Shown here one piece after another: positions 15,841 through 19,614 of a DNA stretch of 19,614 nt. Origin of the DNA: DATJBC01 sp035515515. Lineage in GTDB: Bacteria; Actinomycetota; Acidimicrobiia; Acidimicrobiales; UBA8190. The DNA is taken from contig DATJBC010000288.1 in the NCBI GenBank assembly GCA_035515515.1, positions 1 to 19,614 of the forward strand. Direction: 5' to 3'. The position numbers and the translations under genes were made by a program. The first letter of the stretch is position 1. Each line of letters begins with the position of its first letter. Under the pieces are notes generated by a model. That model was given only the letters and a program-made list of their open reading frames with translations. It did not search any database and was not told the origin of the DNA.

Positions 15841-17037
15841 GTGGCCGGACCGCTGGCGGGCCTTCGGGTCATCGACGTCGGGACCCGCATCGGGGCGCCG
15901 TTCTGCGCCGGCCTGCTCGGCGAGTGGGGGGCCGACGTCGTCAAGGTCGAGCAGCCCGAGACGGGCGACTTCATGCGGGGCATCGGGCCCTTCGACGACG
16001 GGTACTCGCTGTTCTGGGCGGTCGAGGGCCGGGGGCGGCGCAGCGCCACCTGCGACCTGCGCACGCCCGCCGGCCAGGACCTGTTCCGGCGGCTGGCGGG
16101 CCACGCCGACGTGGTGTGCGAGAACTTCCGCCCCGGCACCATGGAGGAGTGGGGGATCGGGCCGGGCGCCCTCGGCCCCCGGGTCGTGTTCGTGCGCATC
16201 AGCGCCTTCGGCCAGGACGGCCCCTACGCGCGGCGGCCCGGGCTCGACCGCCTGGGCGTGGCCTACGGGGGCCTGCTCCACCTCACCGGCGAGCCCGACC
16301 GGCCCCCGGTGCGCCCCGGGGTCACGGTGGCCGACTACCTGACCGGCGTGTTCGCCGCCGAGGCGGCCCTGGCCGCCCTGTACCGGCGCGACGCCGGGCC
16401 CGAGGACCAGCGGGGCCGGGGGGCGGTGGTGGACGCCTCGCTGTACGGGTCGGTGCTGCGCATCCTGGAGTGGACGATGCCCGCCTACGACCGGCTGGGC
16501 ACCGTGCGCTCGCGCGAGGGCAACCGCCTGTCGAACTCGGCGCCGCTCGACAACTACCCCACCGCCGACGGCCGCTACGTGTGCGTGGTGGCCGGCTCGG
16601 ACGCCAACTTCACACGCCTGTGCCGGGCCATGGGCCGGCCCGATCTCACCGACGACGAGCGCTTCAGGACGCTCGCCGACCGGGCGCGCCACGGCGACGT
16701 CATCAACGGCATCGTGGCGGCGTGGACGCAGGGGCAGAGCGCCGCCGACGTCGAGCGCGCCTGCGTCGAGCACGACGTGCCGGTGGCCACCGCCTACAGC
16801 GCGCGCGACATCGCCCTCGACCCGCACGTGGCGGCACGCGGCGACCTCGTGGCCGTCGACGACCCCGTGCTCGGGCCCCTTCGCCAGCAGGCGCCCTATC
16901 CCCGCCTCGTGGGCGAGCCCGCGGCGGTGCCCGGCGGGGCCCCGGCCCTGGGGGCGCACAACCGCGAGGTGTGGTGCGACCTGGTGGGGCTCACCCCCGC
17001 CGAGCTCGGGGAGCTCGAGGCCAAGGGGATCGTGTGA
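15841..17037 (+). CDS. Class III CoA-transferase (CaiB/BaiF family)
   Basis: Family III CoA-transferase, 398 aa, moving CoA between carboxylic acids through an aspartyl-CoA anhydride intermediate (family knowledge). Visible features are PLAGLRVIDVGTRIGAPFCA at the N-terminus, GADVVKVEQPETGDFMR (about 30-46), the linking segment CDLRTPAGQDLFRRLAGHADVV, NFRPGTMEEWGIG (about 95-107), ISAFGQDGPYARRPG and GVTVADYLTG with Asp165 as the likely catalytic aspartate. A C-terminal HDVPVATAYSARDIALDPH region is also typical. It opens with GTG, 12 nt after the crotonase stop, without a strong ribosome site, suggesting coupling. It gives the plus operon the same ACAD-crotonase-CoA-transferase order as the minus operon but with an unrelated transferase family. 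Racemase activity, known in this superfamily, is a less likely alternative. Confidence 0.9.
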   Translation: MAGPLAGLRVIDVGTRIGAPFCAGLLGEWGADVVKVEQPETGDFMRGIGPFDDGYSLFWAVEGRGRRSATCDLRTPAGQDLFRRLAGHADVVCENFRPGTMEEWGIGPGALGPRVVFVRISAFGQDGPYARRPGLDRLGVAYGGLLHLTGEPDRPPVRPGVTVADYLTGVFAAEAALAALYRRDAGPEDQRGRGAVVDASLYGSVLRILEWTMPAYDRLGTVRSREGNRLSNSAPLDNYPTADGRYVCVVAGSDANFTRLCRAMGRPDLTDDERFRTLADRARHGDVINGIVAAWTQGQSAADVERACVEHDVPVATAYSARDIALDPHVAARGDLVAVDDPVLGPLRQQAPYPRLVGEPAAVPGGAPALGAHNREVWCDLVGLTPAELGELEAKGIV

Positions 17038-17080
17038 CGCCGCCGCCCGGGCCCCGCCATCCGAGGACGACCACGCCCAC

Positions 17081-17087
17081 AAGGAGG
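17081..17087 (+). promoter_or_regulatory. Strong ribosome binding site of a leader ORF
   Basis: AAGGAGG lies 5 nt before GTG 17093. It is the best Shine-Dalgarno sequence in this operon, yet it serves a 20-codon ORF and not the dehydrogenase, which has none of its own. Confidence 0.6.
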
Positions 17088-17092
17088 ACACC

Positions 17093-17155
17093 GTGACCAG
17101 CCGACAGCGGGCGCCGGGCGCCGGGCGCGCGCACGTGCAGGCGAGGGCGCTGTGA
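17093..17155 (+). CDS. 20-aa leader ORF translationally coupled to the dehydrogenase
   Basis: Short ORF encoding VTSRQRAPGAGRAHVQARAL, starting with GTG behind AAGGAGG. Its TGA stop (17153-17155) overlaps the dehydrogenase GTG (17152-17154) in a GTGA arrangement, classic for translational re-initiation. The frame differs from the dehydrogenase, so it is not an N-terminal extension. The sequence includes two tandem GGGCGCC units and the GCACGTGC palindrome (17131-17138), which could form structure. The peptide is arginine/alanine-rich with no run of one amino acid that would suggest classic attenuation. Its function is unknown; it may act only as a ribosome-loading device. An alternative is that a frameshift in the assembly hides a longer protein. 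Confidence 0.45.
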   Translation: MTSRQRAPGAGRAHVQARAL

Positions 17156-18396
17156 GGGCGCTCGTCTTCGGCGCCCCGCCCGAACCCGACGAGGTGCGCC
17201 CCGAGCCCGCCGACGACCTCGAGCGCAGCCTGGCGTCGCTTCCCTTCGGCCTCCACGTCGTCGCCGACGCCCGCCCGCCCCGGCCCGACTGGGTGGTGAC
17301 CCGTCCCATCCTGTCGGGCATCTGCGGGTCCGACGCCAAGCTCGTGCTGGGGGATTTCGGGGAGGGCGACATCGACAACCCCATGTCGGCGTTCTCGTCG
17401 CTCCCGCACGTGCCCGGGCACGAGGTGGTGGCCGAGGTGGTCGAGCTGGGCCCGGCCGCCACCGGCGTCGAGGTCGGCGAGCGCGTGGTGCTCAACCCCT
17501 GGCTGTCGTGCGCGCCGCGCGGCGTCGAGCCCCGCTGCCCCGCCTGCCGGGCCGGCGACCTCAATCTGTGCTGGAGCTTCACCAAGGGCGCCTTCGGCCC
17601 CGGCGTGCACGTGGGCGTCACCACCGACGTGCCCGGGGCGTGGGCCGACCTCATGGCGGCGCACGACTCCATGCTCATCCGCGTGCCGCCCGAGGTCCCC
17701 GACACCCTGGCCGTGCTGGCCGACCCCTTCGCGGTGTCGATGCACGCCGTCCTCCGCCACCCGCCGCCCGCGGGCGGACGTGCCGTCGTCTACGGGGCAG
17801 GCGCCCTCGGCGTGACCAGCGTGGCCGCCCTGCGTGCCCTGTTCCCCGACGTCGAGGTGGCCGTGGTGGCACGCTTCCCCGCCCAGGCCGAGCTGGCCCG
17901 CACCTTGGGCGCGGCGCTCGTGGTCGCCCACGAGCCGCGCCTGGCGGTGGTGGAGGAGCTGGCCCGGTGGTCCGGGGGCGTGCTGCACGCCCCCTTCGAC
18001 GGGCTGCCCGTCGCCCACCCCGGGGGGATAGACGTCGTCTACGACACCATCGCCCGGCCCGAGACGCTCGAGGTCGGGGTGCGGGTGCTGGCCGAGCGCG
18101 GCACCCTGGTGCAGAGCGGCGTCACCACGCCGGGGCGCTGGGAGTGGACGCCGGTGTACTTCAAGGAGCTCACCATCGCCGGCTCCAACGCCTTCGGCAT
18201 CGAGGAGGTCGACGGCGTGCGCCAGCACGCCATCGCCCACTACCTCGACATGACCGCCGCGGGACGCGTCGACCTCACCGGCATGCTCACCCACCGCTTC
18301 CCGCTCGAGCGGTGGTGGGACGCCCTGCGCGCCATCGCCCGGCAGGGCGACAGCGGGGCCATCAAGGTGGCCTTCGAGCCGTCGGCCGCGCGGTGA
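17152..18396 (+). CDS. Zinc-dependent medium-chain alcohol dehydrogenase
   Basis: MDR-superfamily NAD(P)-dependent oxidoreductase, 414 aa. Catalytic zinc ligands are likely Cys58 (SGICGSDAK) and His90-Glu91 (PGHEVVAEV), with Asp191 in LADPFAVSMHAV in the position used by threonine/sorbitol dehydrogenase-like members. Four cysteines (120, 129, 132, 140) resemble the structural zinc lobe, but with eight residues between the first two instead of the usual two. The Rossmann loop YGAGALGVTS (about 214-223) follows. The GTG start gives the typical MRALVFGAPPEP opening and overlaps the leader ORF stop. In the operon it could oxidise a hydroxyl group after hydration, or an alcohol precursor; substrate and cofactor are unknown. 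The 3' end is 16 nt from tetR. Confidence 0.9.
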   Translation: MRALVFGAPPEPDEVRPEPADDLERSLASLPFGLHVVADARPPRPDWVVTRPILSGICGSDAKLVLGDFGEGDIDNPMSAFSSLPHVPGHEVVAEVVELGPAATGVEVGERVVLNPWLSCAPRGVEPRCPACRAGDLNLCWSFTKGAFGPGVHVGVTTDVPGAWADLMAAHDSMLIRVPPEVPDTLAVLADPFAVSMHAVLRHPPPAGGRAVVYGAGALGVTSVAALRALFPDVEVAVVARFPAQAELARTLGAALVVAHEPRLAVVEELARWSGGVLHAPFDGLPVAHPGGIDVVYDTIARPETLEVGVRVLAERGTLVQSGVTTPGRWEWTPVYFKELTIAGSNAFGIEEVDGVRQHAIAHYLDMTAAGRVDLTGMLTHRFPLERWWDALRAIARQGDSGAIKVAFEPSAAR

Positions 18397-18397
18397 C

Positions 18398-18403
18398 TAC
18401 GAT
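18398..18403 (+). promoter_or_regulatory. Candidate -10 box for tetR
   Basis: TACGAT (TAnnnT), 9 nt before ATG 18413 and just after the dehydrogenase stop, could give a nearly leaderless tetR transcript independent of the operon. No copy of the shared palindrome is present; only a lone GTGAC half-like sequence precedes the box. Confidence 0.35.
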
Positions 18404-18412
18404 GCCCCGGGC

Positions 18413-19198
18413 ATGGGACCGGGCCGCGCGTCGGGCGCCCGTCCCGGGCGGGACGGCGTGAGCCCGCGCCAGGCCAAGGGCGCCACGGACGGGAAGAAGC
18501 CGCCCACCCGCCAGGCCCGGGCCCCCCGTGTCACGGGTGAGCCGGCGTCCAGGCGCGCCCTGCGCTCCCAGGGACGCAAGACCATGCGCAAGCTCCTCGA
18601 CGCCGCCATGGTCGTCTTCGCCCGGCGCGGCTACCACGCGGCGCGTGTCGACGACATCGTCAAGGTGGCCCGCACCTCGCACGGCACCTTCTACCTCTAC
18701 TTCTCCAACAAGGAGGACCTGCTGCGGGCCCTGGTGGCCGAGGCCGGCGAGGTGGTGGCCGCCCTGGACGACGCCCTGGGCCCCGTGGGCCCCGACGCCG
18801 CGGGATGGCAGGAGCTGCGGGTGTGGATGGAGCGGTTCTCCGACGCCTGGCAGCGCTACGCCCCGGTCCTGCGGGCGTGGACCGATCTGGTGGTGAGCGA
18901 CACCGAGCTGAGCGCCCAGGCGCGCGCCGCCGCCGGCGGGGTGGCCCGCACGCTCGTGGCCCGCATCGACGAGAGCGGGCCGCACCCGGGCATCGACGCG
19001 GTGGCGGCCGCCGAGGCGGTGGTGGCCATGGTCGACCGCTTCCACTACCTCCGGCAGTTCGCGGGCGAGCCGGTCGACGCCTCGGCCATCGACACGCTCA
19101 CCACCATGGTGCACCGCGCCCTCTTCGGCGGCGGCGTGCCGCCCGAGGACGTGCTGTGGAGCAGTCGGGCCGGCGCCCGGGGCACGAGCAGCCGCTGA
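18413..19198 (+). CDS. TetR/AcrR-family transcriptional regulator
   Basis: DNA-binding repressor-type protein, 261 aa. After a basic, probably disordered tail (about 1-50) comes the TetR HTH domain: RKTMRKLLDAAMVVFARRGY (55-74), ARVDDIVKVARTSHGTFYLYF with the recognition helix around TSHGTFYLYF (88-97), then SNKEDLLRALV. The remainder is a helical ligand-binding domain with ELSAQARAAAGGVARTLVARI. ATG 18413 agrees with the TACGAT box; GTG 18458 (VSPRQAKG) would trim 15 residues of the tail. It is the last gene of the plus operon and the only regulator gene in the window, hence the prime candidate to bind the three palindromes. Acyl-CoA-type effectors are common for TetR proteins in such clusters, but that is inference. 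Confidence 0.9.
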   Translation: MGPGRASGARPGRDGVSPRQAKGATDGKKPPTRQARAPRVTGEPASRRALRSQGRKTMRKLLDAAMVVFARRGYHAARVDDIVKVARTSHGTFYLYFSNKEDLLRALVAEAGEVVAALDDALGPVGPDAAGWQELRVWMERFSDAWQRYAPVLRAWTDLVVSDTELSAQARAAAGGVARTLVARIDESGPHPGIDAVAAAEAVVAMVDRFHYLRQFAGEPVDASAIDTLTTMVHRALFGGGVPPEDVLWSSRAGARGTSSR

Positions 19199-19208
19199 CG
19201 GGGGCGGC

Positions 19209-19224
19209 CCGCGCCCGGGCGCGG
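19209..19224. terminator. Perfect 16-bp palindrome between convergent genes
   Basis: CCGCGCCCGGGCGCGG lies in the 31-nt gap between the tetR stop and the stop of the convergent small gene. As RNA it folds as a 6-bp GC stem with a 4-nt loop in either direction, so it may act as a shared terminator. There is no U-tract on either side. Confidence 0.35.
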
Positions 19225-19229
19225 CGGGC

Positions 19230-19601
19230 TCAGTCCTCGACGGCCCGGCCCCGCTCCCATCCCCGGCGGGCCCACGGCAGCGCCTCCACGGCGGGGAGCA
19301 GGCCGAAGGCGGGCTCGGTGAGCACGATGCTCCCGGCGACCTCCTCCCACGTGGCCCCGACCTCGGCGGCCAGCATGGCGTGGCGCTGCACGCCGGGGGC
19401 GTTGCGCAGGATCACGGTGCACACCATGCGGATGAGCTCGTGCGTCTTGCGGTCGGGGGCGCGCAGCGAGTCGATCTGTGCCAGCCAGCCGTTCTGCGCC
19501 TCGTGCAGGCCGGGGGCGATGGCGTGCAGCTCGGACTCGAAGGGGAAGACCCACTTCTCACCGGCATCGGCCCCTTCGGGCTCGCGTGGCTTCGGGCTCA
19601 C
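19230..19601 (-). CDS. Small carboxymuconolactone decarboxylase/AhpD-like protein without CxxC
   Basis: All-helical protein of 123 aa resembling the carboxymuconolactone decarboxylase (CMD) domain: RKTHELIRMVCTVILRNAPG (about 51-70), VQRHAMLAAEVGATWEEVAG (71-90) and IVLTEPAFGLLPAVEALPW. His74 and the GATWEEV turn fit the family. The AhpD redox CxxC is absent (NAPGV at that place), so peroxidase-type activity is unlikely; a decarboxylase/isomerase-like or unknown role remains. The GTG start at 19601 is secured by GGAGGTGA (19606-19613) 4 nt upstream. It is convergent with tetR, and its promoter, or any upstream operon partner, lies beyond the window. Confidence 0.75.
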   Translation of the reverse strand: MSPKPREPEGADAGEKWVFPFESELHAIAPGLHEAQNGWLAQIDSLRAPDRKTHELIRMVCTVILRNAPGVQRHAMLAAEVGATWEEVAGSIVLTEPAFGLLPAVEALPWARRGWERGRAVED

Positions 19602-19614
19602 CGCGTCACCTCCG

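Noticed and set aside
17110..17128. Tandem GGGCGCC units as a repeat array
   Set aside because: Only two full units plus a partial one, within a very GC-rich stretch, so not a meaningful array.
13690..18294. A 4.6-kb open frame on the minus strand across the plus operon
   Set aside because: It is an antisense shadow from high third-position G+C. The translation is His/Gly/Arg-rich with no domain, and five well-recognised genes lie on the opposite strand.

Overview
The window (about 75% G+C by eye, many GTG starts, several promoters that look leaderless) suggests a high-GC actinobacterium. The mix of FadE/FadD-like enzymes, Liv-type transport and orphan FtsX permease is reminiscent of Acidimicrobiia or mycobacteria-like lineages. 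The taxon is an inference, because no rRNA or marker gene is present.

Layout. (1) 1-2339, minus strand: a Liv-type branched-chain/amphipathic-substrate ABC importer, with a lipoprotein substrate-binding protein followed by a LivH-type permease that runs off the left edge. (2) 2569-8039, minus strand: a tight four-gene operon of acyl-CoA synthetase, acyl-CoA dehydrogenase (ACAD), enoyl-CoA hydratase and a fused class I CoA-transferase. (3) 8083-9675, plus strand: a second, divergent acyl-CoA synthetase. (4) 9778-12276, minus strand: an orphan FtsX/MacB-type permease with no ATPase partner in view. (5) 12503-13642 (minus) and 13708 onward (plus): a divergent pair of unlike ACADs, probably two subunits of one heteromeric enzyme. 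The plus-strand one leads an operon of ACAD, a crotonase lacking both catalytic glutamates, a class III (CaiB/BaiF) CoA-transferase, a 20-codon leader ORF coupled to a zinc alcohol dehydrogenase, and a TetR regulator. (6) 19230-19601, minus strand: a small AhpD/carboxymuconolactone-decarboxylase-like protein, convergent with tetR. Coding density is about 95%. No stretch over 300 bases lacks a gene, and I saw no tRNA, rRNA, CRISPR or insertion sequence.

How the genes fit together: a substrate acid would be imported, activated by CoA ligases, desaturated by ACADs, hydrated or otherwise processed by crotonases, oxidised by the dehydrogenase, and its CoA moved or removed by two CoA-transferases. 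This resembles a beta-oxidation-like route for a bulky or cyclic carboxylic acid, but the substrate cannot be read from the sequence.

The most notable signal is a 16-bp palindrome, CTGACGC(C/G)NNNGTCA(G/T), at 2405-2420, 8032-8047 and 13678-13693. All three copies are intergenic or at a start codon. They sit at the promoter regions of the three lipid/transport transcription units and nowhere else in this exact form. They tie the importer, both synthetases and both ACAD operons into one probable regulon, possibly controlled by the TetR protein encoded here.
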